The notes below the pieces were generated by a model, which was not told where the DNA came from, did not search any database, and saw only the letters and a list, made by a program, of their open reading frames with translations. The position numbers were made by a program, and so were the translations under genes. Shown piece after piece: positions 16,332 to 24,624 of a stretch of 64,000 bases of DNA; the first letter of the stretch is position 1, and each line of letters begins with the position of its first letter. This DNA is from Candidatus Solirubrobacter pratensis (GTDB lineage: Bacteria > Actinomycetota > Thermoleophilia > Solirubrobacterales > Solirubrobacteraceae). The stretch covers positions 310,001 to 374,000 of the forward strand of contig NZ_AUEK01000003.1 of NCBI RefSeq assembly GCF_000425945.1, in the 5' to 3' direction.

Positions 16332-16340
16332 TCTCGTTAA

Positions 16341-16368
16341 CTCAAGGATCCGGGGCGCGAGTCGACAA
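16341..16368 (+). promoter_or_regulatory. Sigma28-like promoter of glycosyltransferase gene
   Basis: CTCAAG at 16341-16346, 15-base spacer, then TCGACAA at 16362-16368 (3 of 5 matches to CCGAT). It is the weakest -10 of the plus-strand set but has the standard spacing, and the box lies 15 bases before the GTG start at 16377, as in the other leaderless cases. Confidence 0.4.
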
Positions 16369-16376
16369 CGGTTGGT

Positions 16377-17177
16377 GTGAGCCCGATCCGTCCCACGCTC
16401 TGCATCGTCCCGACGTTCCTGCGCAGCGAGGACGAGCTCGAGGTGCTGCTCAAGTGCCTCGTCTCGCTGTCCGCCACCGCGCCGGACGCCGAGGTGATGG
16501 TGGTCGACGACCACAGCCCCGAGCGGGGGCTGGTCGCGACCCTCGCCCTGATCTGCGAGGAGCTCGGGTTCGAGCTCGTCGCCCAGCCGGAGAACGCCGG
16601 CTTCTCGCGGACCGTCAACGTCGGCCTGCGCCACGCGCTGGTGCGCGGCTACGACGCCGCGCTCGTCAACGCCGACATCGAGTTCATCGACCACGGCTGG
16701 CTCGACCGCATGCGCGAGCGCACCGACGTCCAGGGCCGTCCCGCGGCCGTCGTCGGCGCGCGCCTGCTGTACCCCAACGGGCTGATCCAGCACGCCGGCG
16801 TCTTCCTCTCGCTGCTCAACCGCAGCTGGCTGCACCGCTTCCAGTACGGCCCCGCCGACCTCCCGGAGGCGCTCGTCGCCTGCCGCTGCCCGGTCACCGC
16901 CGCACTGCAGTTCATCCGCCACGAGACGCTCGTCGAGGTCGGCCTCTACGACGAGGAGTACCGGATGAGCTTCGAGGACGTCGACTACTGCCTGCGAGTG
17001 TTCGAGGCGGGCCTCGAGTGCATCTACGAGCCGTCCGTGCGCGCGTGGCACCTGGAGTCGTTCTTCCGCGCCAAGCCGAGCCCGAAGATCCGTAAGTGGA
17101 CGCTCGACTCGGTCGACCGGATGCGCCGGACCTGGGGCGCGAAGGACATGTCCCGCTGGGTCCCGGAGGTGCTCTGA
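16377..17177 (+). CDS. Glycosyltransferase family 2
   Basis: A 266-residue GT-A enzyme. It shows the GT2 pattern: IVPTFLRSEDELEVLLKCLVSL, the nucleotide-binding VVDDHSP, the PENAGFSRTVNVGLRHA motif typical of rhamnosyl/WcaE-like transferases, NADIEF in place of the usual DxD, and FEDVDYCLRVFEAG near the end. It would transfer a nucleotide-activated sugar in the cytoplasm. GTG 16377 has no ribosome site and lies just after a sigma28-like box. It overlaps the next gene (TGATG). Flagellin is the likely target pathway by position. Confidence 0.85.
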   Translation: MSPIRPTLCIVPTFLRSEDELEVLLKCLVSLSATAPDAEVMVVDDHSPERGLVATLALICEELGFELVAQPENAGFSRTVNVGLRHALVRGYDAALVNADIEFIDHGWLDRMRERTDVQGRPAAVVGARLLYPNGLIQHAGVFLSLLNRSWLHRFQYGPADLPEALVACRCPVTAALQFIRHETLVEVGLYDEEYRMSFEDVDYCLRVFEAGLECIYEPSVRAWHLESFFRAKPSPKIRKWTLDSVDRMRRTWGAKDMSRWVPEVL

Positions 17178-18217
17178 TGGGCGCTCGCACGCTGTTCCTC
17201 TCGCGCGGCCTGAAGGCGCCCGGCTGGTACCGCTGCGCGCTGCCCGCGCTGGCGCTCGGCTGCGACTGGGTCGCCTACGGGGGCGAGCCGCCCGATCTCG
17301 AGGTGGGCTACGGCCGCTCGCAGCGCGAGTTGAGCGTCGCCGACCTCGCGGCCTACGACGTGATCGTCGTCCAGCAGCCCGCCGGCACCGGCTGGCTGGG
17401 GCTGATCCGCGAGTGGCAGCGCAAGGGCATCGTGGTGCTCGCCGACATCGACGACTACCTGCGCGGCGTGAGCAAGCGCACCGACCACGACTTCGCCGGG
17501 AAGTACACGAAGTCGCGGCTGGAGGAGTACGAGCTGTGCCTGCGCGCCGTCGACGGCGTGATCTGCTCGACGCCGTGGCTCGCGCAGCGCTACCGCTCCT
17601 TGAACCCGGCGACCTACGTGTGCCAGAACGGCCTCGACCTCAAGCGCTACGCGCTCACGCGTCCCGAGCGCTCCCACGTCGGCGTCGGCTGGTCCGGCGC
17701 AACCGGCCACACGAAGGCGATCGTGCCGTGGCTGCGCGAGCTGCAGGCGCTCATGCGCGAGCGCGAGGACGTGCACTTCATCAGCGTCGGCCAGGGCTTC
17801 GCCACGATGTTCGAGGCGGAGTTCGGGCGCCGCGCGCTGACCGTGCCGTTCGCCGCGCTGGAGGTCTATCCGTCGGCGATGACGCTGTTCGACGTCGCGC
17901 TCGCGCCCGCGGGCGCCAACAACTTCTTCCGCGGCAAGAGCGACCTGCGCTGGCTCGAGGCGTCGGCCCTCGGCATCCCCACGATCGCCGACCCGGTCGT
18001 CTACCCCGAGATCGAGCACGGCGTCACGGGCTTCCACGCCTCGAGGCCGGCCGAGATGCGCGAGATCCTCGCCGAGCTCGTCGCCGACGAGGACCTGCGC
18101 CGCCGCGTCGGCGCGGCCGCGAAGGCGGACGTGAGCGAGCGGCGCAGCTTCCAGGTCACCTCCCGTCAGTGGGTTGACGTCCTCCAGGCGGTGGGTGCCG
18201 CCGCAGCCGCCGCGTGA
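17177..18217 (+). CDS. Glycosyltransferase, GT-B fold
   Basis: A 346-residue protein. It begins MGARTLFLSRGLKAPGWYRC and carries LADIDDYLR, an SNxxL-like VCQNGLDLKRY motif and a C-terminal nucleotide-binding half (VGVGWSGATGHTKAI, KSDLRWLEASALGIPTIAD, VTGFHAS) typical of GT4-type retaining transferases. ATG 17177 overlaps the previous stop, so it is coupled to the GT2 gene. It probably acts after that enzyme in building the same glycan (inference). A hairpin-rich gap follows. Confidence 0.82.
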   Translation: MGARTLFLSRGLKAPGWYRCALPALALGCDWVAYGGEPPDLEVGYGRSQRELSVADLAAYDVIVVQQPAGTGWLGLIREWQRKGIVVLADIDDYLRGVSKRTDHDFAGKYTKSRLEEYELCLRAVDGVICSTPWLAQRYRSLNPATYVCQNGLDLKRYALTRPERSHVGVGWSGATGHTKAIVPWLRELQALMREREDVHFISVGQGFATMFEAEFGRRALTVPFAALEVYPSAMTLFDVALAPAGANNFFRGKSDLRWLEASALGIPTIADPVVYPEIEHGVTGFHASRPAEMREILAELVADEDLRRRVGAAAKADVSERRSFQVTSRQWVDVLQAVGAAAAAA

Positions 18218-18239
18218 GAGGCAACGGCTCGCCCAGAGG

Positions 18240-18275
18240 GCTCGCGTTGCTGCGAGCGATCGCCCCGGGGGCGAT
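18240..18275 (+). other. Two hairpins before the CHAP hydrolase gene
   Basis: GCTCGC (18240-18245) pairs with GCGAGC (18252-18257) around 6 bases; directly after, ATCGCC (18259-18264) pairs with GGCGAT (18270-18275). They could end transcription of the glycosyltransferase pair or sit in the leader of the hydrolase gene. No T-run follows. Confidence 0.45.
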
Positions 18276-18298
18276 TCTCGCGGTTGCGGAGGTTCGCG

Positions 18299-18952
18299 GT
18301 GTCGGTTGACGCCGTCATCGCGCGCGTCGCGCACCTGAGCTCGCTGCTGGCGCCCCAGCCCGTCGCGGCTCCGGCGGCGACGGCCGTGAGCACGCCGCTC
18401 GCGACCGGCGCCGGCGCGTCGTTCGCCGGCCTCATGGGCCAGGCGGCGGGCACGGCGGCGCCGGCGGCCGCGCCCGCGGCGGGAGGCACCCCGGCCGGGC
18501 AGGCGATGGTCGACCTCGCCTCGCGGGAGGTCGGCGTGGCCGAGCAGCCGCCGGGCTCCAACGACTCTCCGCGCATCGCCCAATACCGCCAGGCCACGGC
18601 CGGCTCCGGCGTCGGCCCATGGTGCGGGTACTTCGTCTCCTGGGCGGCCCGCAACGCGGGCGTCCCGCTCGGCGACCAGGGCCAGGGCTTCGGCGCGGTG
18701 TCGGACGTGTGGGCGTGGGCCGAGCGCTCCGGCAAGGCGATCCAGCCCGGCACCGGGCCCTCCGGCGCACCCACTCAGCCGCCCCAGGCCGGGGACCTGA
18801 TCGTCTGGGGCGGCCGCCACATCGGGCTCGTCGAGTCCGTCGACGCGAACGGCTCGATCCACACGATCGAGGGCAACTCCTCGAATCAGGTCTCGCGCCG
18901 CACGTACGGGCCGGACGGCGGCGGCGCAACGGGCTTCGTCCGCCTCGGCTAG
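18299..18952 (+). CDS. CHAP-domain peptidoglycan hydrolase
   Basis: A 217-residue protein. Residues about 70-215 form a CHAP/NlpC-like amidase or endopeptidase domain: Cys109 in PWCGYFVSWAARNAG, His174 in GRHIGLVES and an IEGNSSNQ motif. It should cut peptide cross-links of peptidoglycan. GTG 18299 is chosen because GGAGG lies about 6 bases upstream; a TTG at 18284 would precede it. There is no signal peptide. The first 18 residues resemble those of the transglycosylase at 276, hinting at a shared export or targeting signal. Its place in the sigma28-type island suggests a flagellar role. Confidence 0.8.
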   Translation: MSVDAVIARVAHLSSLLAPQPVAAPAATAVSTPLATGAGASFAGLMGQAAGTAAPAAAPAAGGTPAGQAMVDLASREVGVAEQPPGSNDSPRIAQYRQATAGSGVGPWCGYFVSWAARNAGVPLGDQGQGFGAVSDVWAWAERSGKAIQPGTGPSGAPTQPPQAGDLIVWGGRHIGLVESVDANGSIHTIEGNSSNQVSRRTYGPDGGGATGFVRLG

Positions 18953-18964
18953 CGCTTGAGCGCG

Positions 18965-18993
18965 CTCAACCAGCGTGGACGAAGTGCCGATAG
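18965..18993 (+). promoter_or_regulatory. Sigma28-like promoter of methyltransferase gene
   Basis: CTCAAC at 18965-18970, 16-base spacer, then CCGATAG at 18987-18993. The CCGAT box lies 14 bases before the GTG at 19001, which decides that start over an upstream in-frame one at 18956, lying inside the promoter. Confidence 0.55.
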
Positions 18994-19000
18994 CCAGAGG

Positions 19001-21046
19001 GTGACCGCCCGTTCAGAGTCCCCCGCGCGCCATCGGCTCTCCGACTACCGCCCGCACGCCGCGACCGGCATCCGCGTCGCTCCCGACACGGCCGCGAAGG
19101 CCGGCTACCTCGACGGCGCCGAGGCCTACCTGCTCGAGTCCGTCTCGCGCGCGGAGGATCGCAGTACCGGGTCGCCCGAGCTGGCGGCGCTGGAGCGCGA
19201 CTGGCCGAGCCAGTACCACCTGACGCCGCTGCGCACCACGCTCTTCGACGCGTTCGGCTTCGCCGCCGGCGACGCCCGCGTGCTCGAGCTGGGCGCCGGC
19301 CTCGGCGCGATCACGCGCTGGCTCGGCGAGCACTGCGGCGAGGTCCACGCCGTCGAGGGCGACCTCGCGCGCGCCCACGTCGCCCGCGCGCGCACCGCCG
19401 ACCTGGACAACGTCACGATCTACTCCGGCAACTACTCGCAGCTCGACGAGCGCGAGGCGTTCGACGTGGTGACGCTGATCGGGGTGCTCGAGTACTCGCA
19501 CCTCTACCACCCTGAGCACAAGCACGACCCCGAGGCCGCCGCGCTCGCGAACCTGCGCGTCGCGCGCCGCGCGCTCAAGCCGGACGGCGTGCTCGTGCTG
19601 GCGATCGAGAACCGGCTCGGCCTCAAGTACATCGCCGGCGCGCGCGAGGACCACACGGGCCGCCGCTATGAGTCGCTGCACGGGTACCCGGACCCCACGG
19701 TGCCGGTCACGTGGAGCCGCCGCGATCTCGAGCGGCTCGTGCGCGAGGCCGGCTTCGAGGCCTCCGAGCTCTACCTCCCGTTCCCGGACTACAAGCTGGC
19801 GACGACGATCGTCAACGCGCAGCGCGCGACCGCCGAGCACCACCTGCACAACTGGACCGACACCCCGGCGCCGGACCGCGGCGCCGAGCGGATCGCGCCG
19901 CCGTTCAGCGAGACGCTCGCCCAGCGCGAGGCGTTCCGCGCCGGCCTCGCGGCCGACCTCTCCAACTCGCACCTCGTGCTCGCCTACGCGGGCGGCCGCG
20001 ACGCCGCCGTCGAGCGCCTGGGCCTCGACACCGACTGGGTCGCGCGCCACTGGTCGCGCGGGCGCCGCTCCTGCTTCGCCAAGCGCGTCACGCTGCGCGA
20101 GACCGCCGCGGGCCCCGTCGCGGTCAACGACCGGCCGGGCTGGGTCGGCGCGGGCGCCGGCGAGCTCGCGCGCGAGCTCGGCGAGCGCTACGGCGTCGGC
20201 CAGCGGCTGGCCGACGAGCCCTACCTCGCGGGCGACCTGCTGATCTTCGACGTCCTCTCCGACGTGTCGCGGCACGGGCTCGGCGCGAGCTTCACCGCGC
20301 ACGTCGCGCGCTTCGACGCGTGGCTGGACGAGCGGTTCGGGATCCCCGGCCTGCCCGGCCGCGTGCGCGGCGAGGCGCTCGACGCGACCTGGTGGAACGT
20401 CGTCGTCGACCCGGCCGACGGCGCCTGGAGCGCGATCGACCTCGAGTGGCGGGTCGCCAAGCCGCTGCGACGCGACTTCGTCCTCTGGCGCATGCTGTCG
20501 AACTTCGCGATGCGCTACGGGCTCGAGCTCCAGCACCCGTTCGCCCACGCCCAGCCGGCCGCGTTCGCGCAGCTGCTGCTGGAGCAGCTCGGCCGTACCG
20601 GCTTCGAGGCGTTCGGCGTGCTCGAGCAGGAGCTGCAGGCCATCATCGCCGGCCCGCAGGAGCCGGCCCACGCGTTCTCGCCGACGCTCGAGCCCGAGGT
20701 CCCGTTCGTGCTGTGCATGGCCGAGCAGGCCGACGCCGACGCGCTGCGCACCTGGGCCGGCGCCGTCGCCCCCGGCGAGGCGTCGCTCGTGCTCTACGGC
20801 CCTGGCGCGGACGAGCGCGCGCTGGTCGGCGCGATCGAGGCCGCGATCGCCGCCGCCGAGGTCGACCTCGAGCAGCACGACCTCGTCCTGATGGCACCCG
20901 CCGCGGCGCCGGACGCCGACGCGGCGGTGCGCGAGCTCGCGTGCGCCGTGCTGACGCCGGGCGCCCCAGCGGGCCCGTTCGCCGGCCTGCCGAGCTTCGG
21001 CCCGGGCGACATCGCCGGGCTGCGCCGGTTCCTCACGGGCGCCTGA
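19001..21046 (+). CDS. Multidomain SAM methyltransferase with accessory domain
   Basis: A 681-residue protein. Residues about 55-260 form a class I SAM-dependent methyltransferase, with the LELGAGLGAITRWL glycine loop, a VEGDLA acidic end and VVTLIGVLEY. Residues 260-560 are an unrecognised region with a WWNVVVDP and IDLEW motif that recalls the end of kinase-like or LPS-type proteins. Residues about 567-681 are the accessory domain shared by five proteins of this island (FVLCMAEQ, then ASLVLYGPGAD). GTG 19001 is set by the promoter. It may methylate a glycan or flagellin (inference). A convergent glycosyltransferase gene follows after 18 bases. Confidence 0.78.
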   Translation: MTARSESPARHRLSDYRPHAATGIRVAPDTAAKAGYLDGAEAYLLESVSRAEDRSTGSPELAALERDWPSQYHLTPLRTTLFDAFGFAAGDARVLELGAGLGAITRWLGEHCGEVHAVEGDLARAHVARARTADLDNVTIYSGNYSQLDEREAFDVVTLIGVLEYSHLYHPEHKHDPEAAALANLRVARRALKPDGVLVLAIENRLGLKYIAGAREDHTGRRYESLHGYPDPTVPVTWSRRDLERLVREAGFEASELYLPFPDYKLATTIVNAQRATAEHHLHNWTDTPAPDRGAERIAPPFSETLAQREAFRAGLAADLSNSHLVLAYAGGRDAAVERLGLDTDWVARHWSRGRRSCFAKRVTLRETAAGPVAVNDRPGWVGAGAGELARELGERYGVGQRLADEPYLAGDLLIFDVLSDVSRHGLGASFTAHVARFDAWLDERFGIPGLPGRVRGEALDATWWNVVVDPADGAWSAIDLEWRVAKPLRRDFVLWRMLSNFAMRYGLELQHPFAHAQPAAFAQLLLEQLGRTGFEAFGVLEQELQAIIAGPQEPAHAFSPTLEPEVPFVLCMAEQADADALRTWAGAVAPGEASLVLYGPGADERALVGAIEAAIAAAEVDLEQHDLVLMAPAAAPDADAAVRELACAVLTPGAPAGPFAGLPSFGPGDIAGLRRFLTGA

Positions 21047-21064
21047 CGCGCGCGCCGGGCCGCG

Positions 21065-23107
21065 CTAGGCGGTCCAGGCGCGCTCGGCGCGCCGGCGCAG
21101 GCCGTCGAGCTGCTCGGCGCCGGTCAGCGTCGCGTGCCAGGCCGTCGCGTCGAGCTCGCCCGCCGGGCAGGTCAGCGCGAGGATGTCCGGCGCGTCGTGC
21201 GGGGCGACGCCGGCGCGGTCGAGCAGGCCGAGCAGGCTCCGGTTGAGCGCGTCGGGCTCGGCGGCCGGCGCATGGACGACGAGCGTGGCGTCGTCGCCGG
21301 CGCCGAAGCGGCGGACGTAGCCCGCCATCAGCTCCGGGTCGCGAAGGAGGTCGTCGATCGCCGCGAGCGTGACGAACGAGCGCAGGCCGCTGTCCTCCGG
21401 CGCAAGCGCGCGCTCGAGCGCGGCGAGCCCGGCGCCGGCGGGGCGCCCCGCGAGCCGCGCGTGAGCGCGCTGCGCGCGCGCCTCGATCAGCGCCAGCGCG
21501 AGGGCGTCCGGGCCGGCGTGCGGCGGCCGGCCGAACGCGGAGGGCTCGAGCGGCGCCGTGAGCGCGAGCGCGCGGGTGGCGAACGCGGCGGTCGCGCCCG
21601 GCGGCACGCGCAGGCCGAGCAGCAGGTCGCGGGCGGCACGCGCGAGCAGCGCCGCCGGCGTGGCGTCGTCGTAGCGCGCCAGCGGGCCGCTCGGCGCTCC
21701 GGCCGGATAGCTGCGCGCGAGGAACGGCATCGGCGACACGCGCCGGCCGCAGAAGAAGGCCTCGCCGCCGGCGTCGGCGAGCCGGACGCGCACGCCGGTT
21801 CGCTTCCAGGCGGTGATCGCCGGGCGCTCGGCGCGCTCGTAGGCGCGGAACCGGGCGCGCGGGTCGCCCGCGGCCGGCGCGGAGCCGGTGGGGAAGCGCA
21901 GCGTCTCGAACGCGACCGCGTTGTCGCCGAGCGCGTCGACGAAGCCGAGCGCCTCGGCGAGCGGAAGGTCGGGCCACGGGCTCTCGCGGAACTCGTCGCC
22001 CCACTGCAGCAGCTGCCAGTCGGCGTGCGACGCGGCGGCGAGCTCCTCCGCGCGGCGCAGGGCCGCGCGCAGGTCGCCGGCGCGCTCGACGCGCGGGGCG
22101 CTCCGGTGCGCTTGCGCGAGCGCGGCGGTGGCATCACAGGAGCCGAGGTCGAGCACCGTCACGGCCGCGCCGCTCGCGGCGAGATCGTCGAGCACGTGGG
22201 CGATCGTCGCGGCGTGGTCGAGCGCGAGCACGGTCGCCGCGAGCGTGCGCGGGGCGACGGGCTCGGCGCCCGGGCGGTACGCGCCGGCGAGCGCCGCCCC
22301 CTGCTCGGCCGTCGGGCCGTCGCCGGCGAAGGCCGGGACCGCCCCGCGCGGCTCGCCGAGCGAGAGGCAGTGCGGGTCGCCGGCGAGCACGCCGCGCGCC
22401 CACGCGAGCTGCTTGGAGCTGTAGAGCGCGGGGCGGCGCAGGACGATGCGCGCCTTGGTGACCTTGTCGCGGCTCGCGTCGCCGACGTGGCGGCCGCCGT
22501 CGAGCACGCGGTAGTGGAAGAGCGCGCCGCGGGCCTTCACGCCGGGCCAGCCCGCGACGGCGAAGCCGATCCACAGGTCCCAGTCCTCGTAGCCGAGGTC
22601 GGGTACGTAGCCGCCGACGGCGTCGAACGCCTCCTTGCGGAAGACGGCGCAGTTGCTGAAGAAGCCGCCGTGGATCAGCCGGTCGAAGTCGAACTCGGCG
22701 CACGTGACGCGGCGGTCGACGGCGCCGAAATGGTGCTGGTCGGAGTAGGCGACGCCGGCCAGCGGGTTCGCGCGCAGCGCCGCGATGCAGCGCTCCAGGA
22801 ACTCGCGGTCCAGCAGGTCGTCGCCGTCGAGGTTGGCGACCAGCTCGGCGCGCGCGGCGGCGATGCCGGCGTTGCGCGTCAGCGCCGGCTCGCCGGTGTG
22901 CTCGAGCCGCAGCAGCCGGATGCAGGCGCCGGGGTGCTCGGCGGCGAACGCGTCGACGATCGCGCACGAGTCGTCTGTGCTGCCGTCGTCGGCGACGACG
23001 ATCTCGTAGTCGCGGAACGTCTGGGCGAGCACGCTGTCCAGCGCCTCGCGCAGGTACGGCCCGTTGTTGTAGTTGGCGACGACGACGGAGACCGCTGGAC
23101 GGATCAT
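21065..23107 (-). CDS. Large glycosyltransferase family 2 with accessory domain
   Basis: A 680-residue protein. Residues 1-230 are a complete GT2 domain: VSVVVANYNNGPYLREALDSVL, VVADDGSTDDS, the metal-binding LDGDDLLD and GYEDWDLWIGFAVAG. Residues about 300-400 look like a second, degenerate GT-A-type half (VLALDHAATIAHVLDDL, LDLGSCDATAAL, QWGDEF). Residues 578-680 are the shared accessory domain (FVTLAAIDDLLRDPELM, DDATLVVHAP). ATG 23107 follows a sigma28-like box by 15 bases; longer versions would run through the promoter. It is transcribed against the rest of the island. Confidence 0.82.
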   Translation of the reverse strand: MIRPAVSVVVANYNNGPYLREALDSVLAQTFRDYEIVVADDGSTDDSCAIVDAFAAEHPGACIRLLRLEHTGEPALTRNAGIAAARAELVANLDGDDLLDREFLERCIAALRANPLAGVAYSDQHHFGAVDRRVTCAEFDFDRLIHGGFFSNCAVFRKEAFDAVGGYVPDLGYEDWDLWIGFAVAGWPGVKARGALFHYRVLDGGRHVGDASRDKVTKARIVLRRPALYSSKQLAWARGVLAGDPHCLSLGEPRGAVPAFAGDGPTAEQGAALAGAYRPGAEPVAPRTLAATVLALDHAATIAHVLDDLAASGAAVTVLDLGSCDATAALAQAHRSAPRVERAGDLRAALRRAEELAAASHADWQLLQWGDEFRESPWPDLPLAEALGFVDALGDNAVAFETLRFPTGSAPAAGDPRARFRAYERAERPAITAWKRTGVRVRLADAGGEAFFCGRRVSPMPFLARSYPAGAPSGPLARYDDATPAALLARAARDLLLGLRVPPGATAAFATRALALTAPLEPSAFGRPPHAGPDALALALIEARAQRAHARLAGRPAGAGLAALERALAPEDSGLRSFVTLAAIDDLLRDPELMAGYVRRFGAGDDATLVVHAPAAEPDALNRSLLGLLDRAGVAPHDAPDILALTCPAGELDATAWHATLTGAEQLDGLRRRAERAWTA

Positions 23108-23115
23108 CGCTCCCG

Positions 23116-23143
23116 TAGTCGGCGCGCGCGTCGGGCGCTTGAG
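23116..23143 (-). promoter_or_regulatory. Sigma28-like promoter of large GT2 gene
   Basis: Read on the minus strand: CTCAAG (complement of 23143-23138), 15-base spacer, then CCGACTA (complement of 23122-23116). The box lies 15 bases before ATG 23107, so a leaderless or nearly leaderless transcript is expected. Confidence 0.55.
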
Positions 23144-23150
23144 CGGAGGG

Positions 23151-23178
23151 CTAAAGCCCGGGCCGCCGGCGGACGACG
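23151..23178 (+). promoter_or_regulatory. Possible sigma28-like promoter of GT92-like gene
   Basis: CTAAAG at 23151-23156, 16 bases, then ACGACG at 23173-23178. The -35 half is close to the TAAAG of sigma28 consensus, the -10 half matches poorly (3 of 5). The position, 14 bases before ATG 23187, repeats the spacing of the other leaderless genes, which is the main support. GGGC-TAAA-GCCC at 23148-23159 could also fold. Confidence 0.3.
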
Positions 23179-23186
23179 AATGGACT

Positions 23187-24434
23187 ATGGCCGTACGCCC
23201 GCCCTTCACCGTGCTCGCGTTCGCCGACGAGGCGATCGCCGACCCGTCCGTGCTGCGGGCCTGGGGCGCGAGCTTCCGCGCCGCCGACGACGCGACGCTC
23301 GCCGTCTACGCCCCGGGCTGGGACGGCAACGCGCTGCTCGCCGCGCTCTCGCCGCCCTACGCGGCCGCGGGTTTGGACCGCGACGGCGCGCCGGACGTCG
23401 TCGCGCTGCCCGTGACGCCGTCGGCCGACCAGGCCGTCGAGCTGGCCGGGACGGTCTCCGCCGTGCTCTCGCGCCGCCCCGCGGCCGGCGTCTTCGGCTT
23501 CGTCCCCTGGTTCGCGCCGGAGGCCGGCGCGCAGCTGCGGGCCGCGGCGACGGCGCCCGCGCCGCCGGCGCGCACGCGCCGCCACGCGCTCGCGATCTGC
23601 TCGGTCGTCTGCCAGGAGGGCCCGTACCTGCGCGAGTTCGTCGAGTTCCACCGGCTCGTCGGCGTCGAGCACTTCTACCTCTACGACAACGGCTCGACCG
23701 ACGAGACGCACGAGGTGCTCGCGCCGTACGTCGACCAGGGCGCCGTCACGCTGATCGAATTCCCCGGCCCGGTCGTCCAGCTCGCCGCGTACAACCACTG
23801 CGCGAGCACGTTCCGCGACGAGGCGGAGTGGATCGCGTTCATGGACGCCGACGAGTTCTTCTTCGCGCCGGGCGGCGGTGACCTGCGCGACGCGCTGCGC
23901 GAGTTCGAGGGCTACGGCGGCGTGCACGTCAACTACGCCAACTACGGCACGTCGGGCCACGAGACGCGCCCCGGCGGGCCGCTGATCGAGGCGTACACGC
24001 TGCGCGCGCGCGACGACGCCGCGGTGCCGTACCCGCATCTGCTCAAGGCGCCCGGGTTGGACCCCGCCGACCCGGGCAGCTACCACGCGCTCAACGCGCA
24101 CGTCTCGAGCGTGATCCGCCCGGACCGCGTGGAGCGCTGCGTCTCGCCGCACCACTGGCGCTACCGCCCGGGCTGGTTCGCCGTGACCGAGAACCACGAG
24201 CGCCACGAGGGCCCGATCACCGCCCGCGTGAGCATGTCGAAGCTGCGCATGAACCACTACTGGACCAAGTCGGCCGAGGAGTGCCGGCGCAAGTTCGAGC
24301 GCGGCCTCGCCGACCAGGAGCGCCGGCGCGCGTGGCCGGAGGAGTTCCTGCGCCGCAACACGGTGCTCAACGACGTCGCCGACCATGAGATCCTCGTGCA
24401 CGCGGACCGGCTCAGGACCGTCCTGGCGTACTAG
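23187..24434 (+). CDS. GT92/GT2-like glycosyltransferase with N-terminal accessory domain
   Basis: A 415-residue protein. Residues 7-100 are the shared accessory domain, here at the N-terminus (FTVLAFADEAIADPSVL, DDATLAVYAPGWD). Residues about 125-400 are a glycosyltransferase of the GT92/DUF23 type: SVVCQEGPYLREFVEFHRLVGVEHFYLYDNGSTDET, the acidic FMDADEFFF motif, VNYANYGTSGH and SKLRMNHYWTKS. It should add a sugar to a glycan in the cytoplasm. ATG 23187 is chosen; the frame is open further upstream but that would cross the divergent promoter region. Confidence 0.8.
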   Translation: MAVRPPFTVLAFADEAIADPSVLRAWGASFRAADDATLAVYAPGWDGNALLAALSPPYAAAGLDRDGAPDVVALPVTPSADQAVELAGTVSAVLSRRPAAGVFGFVPWFAPEAGAQLRAAATAPAPPARTRRHALAICSVVCQEGPYLREFVEFHRLVGVEHFYLYDNGSTDETHEVLAPYVDQGAVTLIEFPGPVVQLAAYNHCASTFRDEAEWIAFMDADEFFFAPGGGDLRDALREFEGYGGVHVNYANYGTSGHETRPGGPLIEAYTLRARDDAAVPYPHLLKAPGLDPADPGSYHALNAHVSSVIRPDRVERCVSPHHWRYRPGWFAVTENHERHEGPITARVSMSKLRMNHYWTKSAEECRRKFERGLADQERRRAWPEEFLRRNTVLNDVADHEILVHADRLRTVLAY

Positions 24435-24444
24435 CCTGGGCGGC

Positions 24445-24624
24445 GTGGGCGAGGACACCGAGGCACACGAGCTGCGGGTCGAGGAGGCGCGCCGCGAGCG
24501 CGAGGAGCGCCGGCTGGCCGAGGACGGCGATCCGGAGGAGGCGCGTGCGCACGAGCGCCGCGCCGACAAGCACTCCTACCTGCGCGAGAAGCTCGCCGAC
24601 CGCGAGCGCTCCGAGAACGACTAG
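24445..24624 (+). CDS. Small charged protein, unknown
   Basis: A 59-residue protein, about half of it Glu, Arg, Asp or Lys, predicted to be one long helix; GTG 24445 follows the previous stop by 10 bases. It resembles in size and composition the protein at 28872, though clear sequence identity is not visible. Its TAG stop lies inside a CTAG shared with the stop of the convergent gene at 24621. No function can be given. Confidence 0.5.
   Translation: MGEDTEAHELRVEEARREREERRLAEDGDPEEARAHERRADKHSYLREKLADRERSEND

Noticed and set aside
18284-18298. TTG start for the CHAP hydrolase
   Set aside because: GGAGG sits between it and GTG 18299 at good distance for the latter, and the GTG start gives an N-terminus that matches the other hydrolase.
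23148-23159. GGGC-TAAA-GCCC hairpin as a terminator
   Set aside because: Only 4 bp in the stem, and it overlaps the divergent promoter region where termination makes no sense.
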